Shown one piece after another: positions 1 through 5,737 of a stretch of DNA of 6,036 nucleotides. The DNA is taken from assembly GCA_020056155.1 (NCBI GenBank), contig JAGVII010000107.1, forward strand, positions 1 to 6,036, given 5' to 3'. Source of the stretch: Afipia sp. (GTDB lineage Bacteria; Pseudomonadota; Alphaproteobacteria; Rhizobiales; Xanthobacteraceae). Made by a program: the position numbers and the translations under genes. Position 1 is the first letter of the stretch; each line of letters starts with the position of its first letter. The notes beneath the pieces are model-generated. The model had not been told where the DNA came from, searched no databases, and saw only the letters and a program-made list of their open reading frames with translations.

Positions 1-149
1 GCGACGCCGCCGAGCAGCGCGGGGTCACCCAGCCTGCCGATACAGGCCGTCGCGACGACGCCAAGCAGCGGCGTCGTCAGATTGGCCAGCATCGCCGGTC
101 CGGCGATGCTGAAAACCTGTCCGGTTGTAACTTTGGCGGCGTCTCGCAA
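1..149 (-). CDS. MATE family efflux transporter, DinF-like (N-terminal fragment)
   Basis: This is the first 49 codons of a gene that runs off the left edge of the window. MATE proteins are inner-membrane antiporters of about 440-450 residues that export drugs or other small molecules using a proton or sodium gradient. The visible part has a short polar head, then the first membrane segment with the DinF-type signature: AMLANLTTPLLG at residues 19-30 and IGRLGDPALLGG at 37-48. The start is taken as TTG at 149, because an in-frame TGA lies directly before it and the next start, ATG at 92, would cut off half of the first helix. No Shine-Dalgarno sequence is visible, so translation probably depends on reinitiation after the DUF6460 gene, which ends at 150. 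Residue 33 is Ala where E. coli DinF, from memory, has Asp (VDTAVIG). The family call rests on about 30 residues but they are characteristic. Confidence 0.8.
   Translation of the reverse strand, partial: MRDAAKVTTGQVFSIAGPAMLANLTTPLLGVVATACIGRLGDPALLGGV
87..111. repeat. 25-base near-perfect palindrome
   Basis: Two 12-base arms, CAGCATCGCCGG (87-98) and CCGGCGATGCTG (100-111), are exact reverse complements around a single base at 99. It lies in the coding sequence of the MATE gene, covering about residues 14-21, 38-62 bases downstream of the TTG start. In mRNA it would form a very stable GC-rich hairpin of about 11 pairs with a 3-base loop. Its function is unknown; it may be a codon-level coincidence. 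Confidence 0.7.
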
Positions 150-455
150 TCAGCGCGGCCGCTGGGTGCTGAACAGCCGCGAGATCAGCCAAATCGGGAT
201 CACGATCACCGCGCCGAGCAGGAAGTAGCGCCACACGCCGTTGATGAAATCAAAACCCAGACTCCAGATCCAGTCGATCAGACGGTGGATGCTGTAGACG
301 ATGTTCCACGGATCGAAGCCGATCGCGGCGAGTACGACGCCGACCAGCAGCGACAGCAGCACCAGCCGCACCAGCACCGCCAAAGGCGAGCCGCCGAGAA
401 AACGCGACAGACTATCGTCGTTCCTGGCTGGCAATTCCTTCACGTCGTCCGGCAT
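150..455 (-). CDS. DUF6460 domain small membrane protein
   Basis: This is a 101-residue protein of unknown function that I recognise as the DUF6460 type, a small integral membrane protein common in rhizobial and related genomes. An acidic, polar head (residues 1-18) is followed by the motif FLGGSP (19-24), a first membrane helix at about 25-46, an amphipathic Trp-rich stretch (about 49-70, with FDPWN and IDWIW), a second membrane helix at about 74-95 (WRYFLLGAVIVIPIWL), and a basic tail. Start choice: an ATG at 482 is also in frame, but ATG at 455 has a clear GAGGAG six bases upstream and begins just before the conserved domain, so it is preferred. The stop TGA (152-150) abuts the TTG start of the MATE gene in the same reading frame. 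The gene begins 67 bases after the ligase stop and may be cotranscribed with it. No function can be inferred. Confidence 0.85.
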   Translation of the reverse strand: MPDDVKELPARNDDSLSRFLGGSPLAVLVRLVLLSLLVGVVLAAIGFDPWNIVYSIHRLIDWIWSLGFDFINGVWRYFLLGAVIVIPIWLISRLFSTQRPR

Positions 456-461
456 CGTCGT

Positions 462-467
462 CTCCTC
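462..467 (-). promoter_or_regulatory. Ribosome binding site of the DUF6460 gene
   Basis: The minus strand reads GAGGAG, six bases before ATG at 455. This strong Shine-Dalgarno match decides between the two in-frame ATGs (455 and 482) in favour of the downstream one. Confidence 0.7.
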
Positions 468-515
468 GGTGGTGAGCGCCATCGCACACTAGCACGCCAC
501 ATGGGGAACTGTCTC

Positions 516-540
516 GCCGCCGTCAATGGCCGTCGGCGGC
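516..540 (-). terminator. Weak inverted repeat over the ligase stop codon
   Basis: GCCGCCG (516-522) and CGGCGGC (534-540) are perfect 7-base inverted arms with an 11-base loop that contains the ligase stop codon (525-523). A second GC-rich palindrome, CGGCGGCCGCCG (534-545), overlaps the right arm and would compete with it. No T-run follows on the minus strand, so this is at best a pause or partial terminator between the ligase and DUF6460 genes and may only reflect GC-rich sequence. Confidence 0.25.
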
Positions 541-2199
541 CGCCGGCAAGGAAATCCTGTTCTCGGAGATTAACATCCGTTCAAGTGTTTCCAGCCGATC
601 GGCGTCGCGCGGCGGTTTGTCCCAGCGCAAGCGGCTGATGCGGGGGAAGCGCATGGCAACGCCGGACTTGTGCCGCGCCGAGCGCGCCAGTCCCTCGAAC
701 GCGATCTCAAACACCAGTCCCAGATCGGGCTCGTGCACCACATGGCGTACCGGACCGAATTTCTCGGTGGTGTGGCGGCGGACGAAACGGTCGATTTGAA
801 TCAACTCCTCGTCGGTGAAGCCGAAATAGGCCTTGCCGACCGGCACGAGCTGGTCGCCGCCATCAATCGTGGTCCAGACGCCGAAGGTGTAATCGGAGTA
901 ATACGACGAGCGTTTGCCACGGCCGCGCTGTGCATACATCAGCACTGCGTCGATGATGTGCGGGTCGCGCTTCCATTTCCACCACTGGCCTTTCGGGCGG
1001 CCCGGCAGATACGGCGCATCGCGCCGTTTCAGCATCACGCCTTCGACGGCTTCCGAATCCTCGCCGGCTCCGGCACTGGCTGGATCGGTGCGCGCGGCAG
1101 CGAGATCGTCCCAGGTCTTGAAGGGCACTTGTGGCGAAAGGTCGATGCGCGGATCTTTGATCTGTGCGACGAAGGTTTCGAGTTTCGTTCGTCGCTCAGA
1201 GAATGTCAGCATGCGCAGGTCGTTGTCGCCGTCACTCAGCAGGTCGTAGGCGCGCAGATGGATCGGATAGTCCTTCATCAGCTTCGGCGTCACAGATTTC
1301 CGGTTCAGCCGCTGCTGCAGCACGTTGAACGTCTGCACGCGTCCGTCGCGTAGGACCAGCAGTTCGCCGTCGAGCGCGCCGGGCAATCTCAAGGACGGCA
1401 CCAGATCGGGAAAACTCTTTGTTATATCCTCGCCGGTGCGCGAATAGAGACGTGTGAACATATGGCCGCGCTCGTCTTTTCCGCTCACCGCCTGGATGCG
1501 GATGCCGTCCCATTTCCATTCTGCGGTGAAGTCGTCCGGTGCCAGATTTGCGAAGTCGCTATCCTCGATGGCATGCGCCAGCATCACCGGACGGAACGGT
1601 GCGGGATCGCGATTGACCGGCTTGTCGGCGCGGCCCTCCAGCCAAGCAAACAGATCGAGATACGGCGGCACAAGCCCCGGCCAGATCAGTTCGACATCGT
1701 GGGCGTCCTTGCCGCCGAGCGCCGCAGCGGCGGTTTTCGCCAGCCGCGCCGAGACTCCGATACGCAGGCCGCCGGTGACGAGCTTGAGCAGTGCCCACCG
1801 CCCGGTCTCGTCAAGCTCATCGAGCCAGCGCACAAGCTGCGCGGGGATTTCCGTCTTTCCCAGCGTATTGAACGTGGTGACGACCTCGGTCAGCGTCGGC
1901 GGTGGCGGCGAATTCGTCGCACGCCTGTTCGCCGGCCACATCAGCGCGACGGTTTCCGAGAGGTCGCCGACATAATCGTAAGATAGCGCGAACAACACCG
2001 GATCGGTGCGCGCCGCGATCAGATCGCGAATAAGACCAGCCTTGGCGTGACGGAACGACAGTGCGCCGGTCAGCGCCGCCAGCGCCCAGCCACGATCCGG
2101 GTCCGGCACCTCGCGAAAGTAAACTGTGATCAGCCGCAGCTTGTTGTTGCGTCCGGGCTCATAGGCCAGACGATCCAGCAGATGCGCAAAGCGGTTCAT
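523..2199 (-). CDS. ATP-dependent DNA ligase, damage-response cluster type
   Basis: This 558-residue enzyme would seal nicks in duplex DNA through a lysyl-AMP intermediate. It has an N-terminal DNA-binding domain (about 1-195), a nucleotidyltransferase core (about 200-410) and an OB-fold (about 412-530). Visible motifs are I, KWDG at 229-232 with Lys229 as the adenylated residue; SRTGEDIT at 253-260; III, DGELLV at 277-282; IV, EGVMLKRR at 386-393; V, WWKWKRD at 406-412; and a C-terminal RFPR at 517-520. Length and motif spelling fit the bacterial family annotated as 'cisplatin damage response ATP-dependent DNA ligase' (P. putida PP_1105 type), not LigD, as no polymerase or phosphoesterase domain is attached. 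A Gly/Ala/Asp/Glu-rich loop at about 370-385 precedes motif IV. The start ATG overlaps the exonuclease stop (ATGA), and GGAAGAG lies eight bases upstream, so the two genes should be translated together. The enzyme appears complete and functional. Confidence 0.95.
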   Translation of the reverse strand: MNRFAHLLDRLAYEPGRNNKLRLITVYFREVPDPDRGWALAALTGALSFRHAKAGLIRDLIAARTDPVLFALSYDYVGDLSETVALMWPANRRATNSPPPPTLTEVVTTFNTLGKTEIPAQLVRWLDELDETGRWALLKLVTGGLRIGVSARLAKTAAAALGGKDAHDVELIWPGLVPPYLDLFAWLEGRADKPVNRDPAPFRPVMLAHAIEDSDFANLAPDDFTAEWKWDGIRIQAVSGKDERGHMFTRLYSRTGEDITKSFPDLVPSLRLPGALDGELLVLRDGRVQTFNVLQQRLNRKSVTPKLMKDYPIHLRAYDLLSDGDNDLRMLTFSERRTKLETFVAQIKDPRIDLSPQVPFKTWDDLAAARTDPASAGAGEDSEAVEGVMLKRRDAPYLPGRPKGQWWKWKRDPHIIDAVLMYAQRGRGKRSSYYSDYTFGVWTTIDGGDQLVPVGKAYFGFTDEELIQIDRFVRRHTTEKFGPVRHVVHEPDLGLVFEIAFEGLARSARHKSGVAMRFPRISRLRWDKPPRDADRLETLERMLISENRISLPAAADGH

Positions 2200-3263
2200 G
2201 ACGCCGGCTCTTCCGGCAGGGCATCCTCACCTTCATCTTCGTCGCCGTAGCCCACCAGAGCAAGCGGACGCGCTTTCAGACCCTTCGACTGGCACCAGTG
2301 CACGAGCGCATCTTCCTGTCCGTGGGTGACCCAGATTTCTCCTGCGCCCGTGGCATCGATGGTGGCGCAGAGGCCGTTCCAGTCCGCATGATCGGAAATC
2401 ACCAGCGGCAGTTCGATGCCCTTTTGCCGCGCGCGTGCGCGCACCCGCATCCAGCCCGATGCAAAGGCTGCGACCGGATCGGGAAATCGCCGGGTCCAGA
2501 TGTCGGTGATCGCGCTTGGCGGCGCGAGCGTCATGGTGCCGGCGAGATCGGCCTTCTTCACGCCCTTCGCCAGCCGCAGATCCCCGAGATCGATGCCGCG
2601 GCTCTCGTAATAGCGCGTGATCTTTTCCATTGCGCCATGAAGGTAGATCGGCGCGTCGTACCCCGCAGCCCGAATGAGGGCGATGACGCGCTGCGCCTTG
2701 CCGAGCGAATAGGCCCCGACAAGATGCGCACGCTCTGGAAACAGCGCGACCGATGCCAGCAGTTTTGAGATCTCGCCGTGGGGATCGCCATGCCGGAACA
2801 CCGGCAATCCGAATGTCGCCTCGGTGATGAATACGTCGCATGGGATCACTTCGAACGGCGTGCAGGTCGGATCGGCCGTGTCCTTGTAGTCGCCCGATGC
2901 GACGATCCTGGTCTTGCCGAGGGTCACGGCGATCTGCGCCGAGCCCAGCACGTGCCCGGCGGGATGGAAGGTCGCACTGACATCACCGAGCTGGATGGTC
3001 TCGCCGTAGGAAATGGCCTGCGTGTGTCTGGCGAAGTTATCGCCGTAGCGCAGCCGCATCATGTCGAGGGTTTCCTGCGTGGCCAGCACCGCGCCGTGTC
3101 CGGGGCGGGCGTGATCCGAATGGCCATGGGTGATCAGCGCCCGCTCGACCGGCCGGACCGGGTCGATGTGAAAACCGCCGGGCTTGCAGCAAAGGCCGGC
3201 GGCGACGGGCATGAGGATGTCTTGCGGACGCATGGACTTCATATAGGTTGTGCTGGTCTTCAT
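2196..3263 (-). CDS. Ligase-associated DNA damage response exonuclease (MBL/beta-CASP fold)
   Basis: This is a 355-residue metal-dependent nuclease of the metallo-beta-lactamase/beta-CASP superfamily (SNM1/CPSF73-like), the 'Exo' partner of the repair ligase. Metal-binding and catalytic motifs, numbered from ATG at 3263, are HGHSDH at 46-51, AGH at 102-104, SGD at 123-125, TEATFG at 147-152 (beta-CASP acidic motif A), SDHAD at 290-294 (motif B His292) and THG at 313-315 (motif C His314). All expected His/Asp ligands are present, so it should be active, probably with manganese or zinc. The last 18 residues are strongly acidic (8 Asp/Glu), and their Glu codons supply the ligase ribosome binding site. 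Start: AAGG five bases before ATG 3263 supports that codon; a TTG at 3281 and ATGs at 3242 and 3233 are also in frame, and the conserved part begins near the last of these (MRPQDIL). It is the first gene of the exo-lig operon. Confidence 0.93.
   Translation of the reverse strand: MKTSTTYMKSMRPQDILMPVAAGLCCKPGGFHIDPVRPVERALITHGHSDHARPGHGAVLATQETLDMMRLRYGDNFARHTQAISYGETIQLGDVSATFHPAGHVLGSAQIAVTLGKTRIVASGDYKDTADPTCTPFEVIPCDVFITEATFGLPVFRHGDPHGEISKLLASVALFPERAHLVGAYSLGKAQRVIALIRAAGYDAPIYLHGAMEKITRYYESRGIDLGDLRLAKGVKKADLAGTMTLAPPSAITDIWTRRFPDPVAAFASGWMRVRARARQKGIELPLVISDHADWNGLCATIDATGAGEIWVTHGQEDALVHWCQSKGLKARPLALVGYGDEDEGEDALPEEPAS
2208..2214 (-). promoter_or_regulatory. Ribosome binding site of the ligase, inside the exonuclease gene
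   Basis: The minus strand reads GGAAGAG, eight bases before the ligase ATG at 2199. It is formed by Glu codons (GAA GAG) in the acidic tail of the exonuclease. Together with the ATGA overlap this indicates translational coupling. Confidence 0.6.
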
Positions 3264-3355
3264 TCGAGCCTTGATTTGCAACGCTCAGGCTCAGCCGCTT
3301 ACTCCCCAGGATCAATTTGCCCTTTAGTTCCGCCAATCAGGTTCAGACCAGATCC
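3264..3355. promoter_or_regulatory. Divergent intergenic region between exonuclease and methyltransferase genes
   Basis: These 92 bases separate two divergent genes, so promoters for both transcripts should lie here or extend into the coding starts. I found no convincing -35/-10 pair on either strand. A direct repeat GTTC-N10-GTTC is present at 3327-3344, but its spacing does not match the alphaproteobacterial LexA box (GTTC-N7-GTTC). The promoter role is inferred from gene orientation alone. Confidence 0.5.
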
Positions 3356-4282
3356 ATGCCCGCCGCGTTGTTCCTGTCCTCGGGAAATCTGATCGCCGAC
3401 CGGCGCTTCGATTTCGGACGCGATCTGATGTTGCGCGGCGACCTCGCGGCGGCGGCAGAGTTGATGGAGCAGGCGATTGAACTGGAGCCGGGCTTTGCCT
3501 CGGCGTGGTTCATGCTTGGCGATTTGCGCGAACAGCTCGGCGCCTGGGACGAGGCCATTGTCGCTTATACCCATGCCTGCCAGTCCGATCCTGACGACAG
3601 GCACGGCGCGAAGCTGCGGCTGATGCGGCTCGGCGCGGAGGAAGTCTCCTCTATGCCGCCCGGCTATGTGCGCGCGCTGTTCGATCAGTATGCGCCGAGG
3701 TTCGACAAGACGCTGGTTCAGGACCTGGATTACTGCGGGCCGCAGGTGCTGTTGAAGGCGGTGCTGGCGGCGCGTCACGCGGCAAGGCTGCCGGCGCATT
3801 TCAAGCGGGTGATCGATCTTGGATGCGGTACAGGGCTGGCCGGGCGCGAGTTCGCCTCGCTGTCGGATGAGCTGATCGGGATCGACCTGTCGCCGGGCAT
3901 GATCGAGCGTGCCCGTGCCACCGGCCTTTATGCACAGGTTGATGTCACGGATATGTTGCAGGGCCTGTGCGCGGAGAGCGACGCCAGCGCGAATCTCGTC
4001 ATCGCGGCTGACGCTTTTGTCTACGTGCCGAAACTGGAGCCACTGCTTCGAGAGGCCTTGCGCGTGTTGGAGCCGCAAGGGTTGCTTGCGTTCACGGTGG
4101 AGACCCATCCGGGCGAGGGTGTCATTCTCGGGCGCGGGCTGCGCTACGCCCATGGCGAGGCCTACCTGCGCGATGCGGTTTCCGATGCCGGCTTGACGGC
4201 GTGCGCGATCGTGCCAGCGGCCACAAGGGTCGAGGCGAACGAGCCCGTGCCGGGATTCGTGGTGACCGCGAGCAAGGCATAG
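3356..4282 (+). CDS. TPR-containing class I SAM-dependent methyltransferase
   Basis: This is a 308-residue cytoplasmic enzyme that joins a TPR-like helical N-terminus (about residues 15-85, with two repeat-like units around GDLAAAAELMEQAIELEPG and WDEAIVAYTHACQSDP) to a Rossmann-fold methyltransferase domain (about 100-306). S-adenosylmethionine motifs are visible: motif I DLGCGTGLAG at 154-163, the acidic strand-2 end GIDLSPGM at 175-182, and AADAFVYV at 217-224. The architecture matches the COG4976 group (predicted methyltransferase with TPR repeat). The substrate is unknown; the TPR part suggests a protein partner. Start: ATG at 3356 fits where homologues usually begin, as I recall them, but has a poor Shine-Dalgarno; TTG at 3317, with AGGA five bases upstream, would add 13 residues and cannot be excluded. 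It diverges from the exonuclease gene; a role in DNA repair is possible only by location. Confidence 0.88.
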   Translation: MPAALFLSSGNLIADRRFDFGRDLMLRGDLAAAAELMEQAIELEPGFASAWFMLGDLREQLGAWDEAIVAYTHACQSDPDDRHGAKLRLMRLGAEEVSSMPPGYVRALFDQYAPRFDKTLVQDLDYCGPQVLLKAVLAARHAARLPAHFKRVIDLGCGTGLAGREFASLSDELIGIDLSPGMIERARATGLYAQVDVTDMLQGLCAESDASANLVIAADAFVYVPKLEPLLREALRVLEPQGLLAFTVETHPGEGVILGRGLRYAHGEAYLRDAVSDAGLTACAIVPAATRVEANEPVPGFVVTASKA

Positions 4283-4345
4283 CCAGCCTCGGCCACACCC
4301 GGCCGCGGACCATAGCGACAAGACGCAAGACAGGCATCCGGCGAC

Positions 4346-4368
4346 CGGCCAGCTTCCCGCGCTGGCCG
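4346..4368 (+). terminator. Inverted repeat between methyltransferase and binding-protein genes
   Basis: CGGCCAGC (4346-4353) and GCTGGCCG (4361-4368) form a perfect 8-base stem with a 7-base loop in the 166-base gap at 4283-4448. No T-run follows, so it may be a Rho-dependent or weak terminator for the methyltransferase gene, or part of the leader of the next gene. I found no clear promoter in the rest of the gap. Confidence 0.3.
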
Positions 4369-4432
4369 CGATCCGGACGATCGCCGATTCCGGCTTCGAA
4401 AGGCATTGCAAAAAGGCCGCTGGGAAACTTCA

Positions 4433-4437
4433 GGGAG
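4433..4437 (+). promoter_or_regulatory. Ribosome binding site of the substrate-binding protein gene
   Basis: GGGAG lies eleven bases before ATG 4449 in an A-rich leader. The spacing is slightly long, but no better site exists and the start is confirmed by the signal peptide. Confidence 0.55.
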
Positions 4438-4448
4438 ACAACAAGAAC

Positions 4449-5666
4449 ATGAAAACGACGATGAAATCGTTCACTGCCGGTGCTGCGCTCGCAGCTGTTG
4501 TTCTGATGGCGGCTTCGGCTGCGCATGCGCAGAAGAAGTACGATCCGGGCGCGAGCGACACCGAAATCAAGCTCGGCCAGACCGTCCCGCATTCGGGACC
4601 GGGTTCGCTCTACGGCGTGCTTGGCCGTGTCGCGACCGCCTATTTCGAAATGATCAACGAAAAGGGCGGGATCAACGGCCGCAAGGTCAAGATGCTCTCG
4701 CTGGACGACTCCTACTCCGCCCCGAAGACGGTGGAAGCGACGCGCCGGCTGGTGGAGCAGGAGGAAGTGCTGGCGCTGTTCGGCTCTCTGGGCACGGCGC
4801 CGCAGACCGCCGTGCACAAGTATCTCAACTCAAAGGGCGTACCGCAGCTCCTGCTGAACACCGGCGCGTCCAAGTGGAACGATCCGAAGAACTTCAAATG
4901 GACAATGGCAGGCCTGCCGCTCTATCCGACCGAGGCGCGCATCCTCGCCAAGCATGTTCTGAACGTGAAGCCGAACGCCAAGGTTGCGATACTTTATCAG
5001 AACGACGACTTCGGGCGTGACTTCCTCGGTCCGTTCAAGGAAGTGCTGGCGCAGGCGGGCGGCAAGGCCTCGGTTGTCGCGGAAACCACCTACGACCTCA
5101 CCGATCCGACCATCGATTCGCAGATCATCAACCTGTCCAAGTCGGGCGCGGATGTTTTCTTCAACATCACCACCGGCAAGGCGACGTCGCAGTCGGTCCG
5201 CAAGGTGGCCGAACTCGGCTGGAAGCCGCTGCATCTGTTGACGGCCGGTTCTACTGGCCGCTCGATCCTGAATGCCGCGGGGCTCGAGAATGCCACCGGC
5301 ATCGTCGCCATGCGCTACGCCAAGGAGGTTGGCGTGCCGCGCTGGGAGAAGGATCCGGATGTGATGGGCTTCGAGGAATTGCGCAAGAAGTATCTGCCGA
5401 ATGTCGATCCCGACAACACCATCGCCTATGCGGGTTACGGGCAGGCGGTGACCATGGCGGAAATCCTGCGCCGCTGCGGCGACGACCTGACCCGCGCCAA
5501 TGTGCTCAAGCAGGCGCAGTCGTTGGCGGGTTTTCACTCGCCCTACATGCTGGATGGCGTCACCTACAGCTTCACGCCGGATAACTACACGCCGATGAAG
5601 ACGCTCCACATCGCGATTTTCAACGGCAAGGATTGGGATATTTCGGATAAACCGGTCACTGAATGA
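4449..5666 (+). CDS. ABC transporter substrate-binding protein, branched-chain amino acid (LivK-like) family
   Basis: This 405-residue periplasmic protein would capture a small solute and deliver it to an ABC importer of the HAAT/Liv type. It has a classical signal peptide: basic MKTTMK, a hydrophobic core at about 8-24, and a cleavage site after Ala27 (AHA-QKK). The mature part is a type I two-lobe binding fold (Peripla_BP_6): IKLGQTVPHSGP at 40-51, FEMINEKGGINGRKV at 66-80 and ILYQNDDFGRDFLGP at 181-195 are hallmark stretches. Such proteins in Bradyrhizobium-like genomes bind branched-chain amino acids, aromatic acids or other organic acids; the ligand cannot be told from the sequence. No permease or ATPase gene adjoins it, so it is an orphan that must use a transporter encoded elsewhere. 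It has its own ribosome binding site and is followed by a hairpin at 5671-5707, which suggests a single-gene unit. Confidence 0.93.
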   Translation: MKTTMKSFTAGAALAAVVLMAASAAHAQKKYDPGASDTEIKLGQTVPHSGPGSLYGVLGRVATAYFEMINEKGGINGRKVKMLSLDDSYSAPKTVEATRRLVEQEEVLALFGSLGTAPQTAVHKYLNSKGVPQLLLNTGASKWNDPKNFKWTMAGLPLYPTEARILAKHVLNVKPNAKVAILYQNDDFGRDFLGPFKEVLAQAGGKASVVAETTYDLTDPTIDSQIINLSKSGADVFFNITTGKATSQSVRKVAELGWKPLHLLTAGSTGRSILNAAGLENATGIVAMRYAKEVGVPRWEKDPDVMGFEELRKKYLPNVDPDNTIAYAGYGQAVTMAEILRRCGDDLTRANVLKQAQSLAGFHSPYMLDGVTYSFTPDNYTPMKTLHIAIFNGKDWDISDKPVTE

Positions 5667-5670
5667 CGTT

Positions 5671-5707
5671 GTCGAGCGGAGATGGATTGTCCGTCTCCGC
5701 TCTCGAC
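5671..5707 (+). terminator. Strong hairpin after the substrate-binding protein gene
   Basis: GTCGAGCGGAGA (5671-5682) pairs with TCTCCGCTCTCGAC (5694-5707) with a 2-base bulge, and TGG/CCG extends the stem to a 5-base loop (5686-5690). It starts four bases after the stop codon (5664-5666). No T-run follows, which is common for terminators in GC-rich alphaproteobacteria; an mRNA-stabilising 3' end is an alternative. It would separate the binding-protein transcript from lhr. Confidence 0.6.
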
Positions 5708-5737
5708 CGCGGCAGTTTGAAGTCCTACTTCTAGGGC

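Noticed and set aside
25..234. A 69-codon minus-strand frame spanning the DUF6460/MATE junction
   Set aside because: It is out of frame with both recognised proteins and its translation has no membrane character, unlike the MATE frame.
670..1353. A 227-codon plus-strand open frame inside the ligase gene, and the similar frames at 1454-1986
   Set aside because: They lie opposite conserved ligase regions including the adenylation motif and show no domain of their own.
2233..2841. A 202-codon minus-strand frame within the exonuclease gene
   Set aside because: It is an out-of-frame shadow of the exonuclease with Arg-rich, low-information composition.
3327..3344. GTTC-N10-GTTC direct repeat as a possible LexA (SOS) box between exo and the methyltransferase gene
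   Set aside because: The alphaproteobacterial box is GTTC-N7-GTTC; the spacing here is three bases too long, so SOS control is not supported.
3299..4411. A 370-codon open frame on the minus strand opposite the methyltransferase gene
   Set aside because: It is antisense to a gene with clear methyltransferase motifs, is rich in Arg, Gln and His with no recognisable domain, and is the expected shadow frame in GC-rich DNA.
4283..4448. Possible promoter or riboswitch ahead of the substrate-binding protein gene
   Set aside because: Apart from one 8-base inverted repeat I found no acceptable -35/-10 pair and no recognisable riboswitch core; TTGCAA at 4406-4411 has no matching -10 element.
4830..5609. 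A 259-codon open frame on the minus strand opposite the substrate-binding protein gene
   Set aside because: It is Arg/Gly/Leu-rich shadow sequence without motifs or a ribosome binding site; the plus-strand gene has a signal peptide and family signatures.
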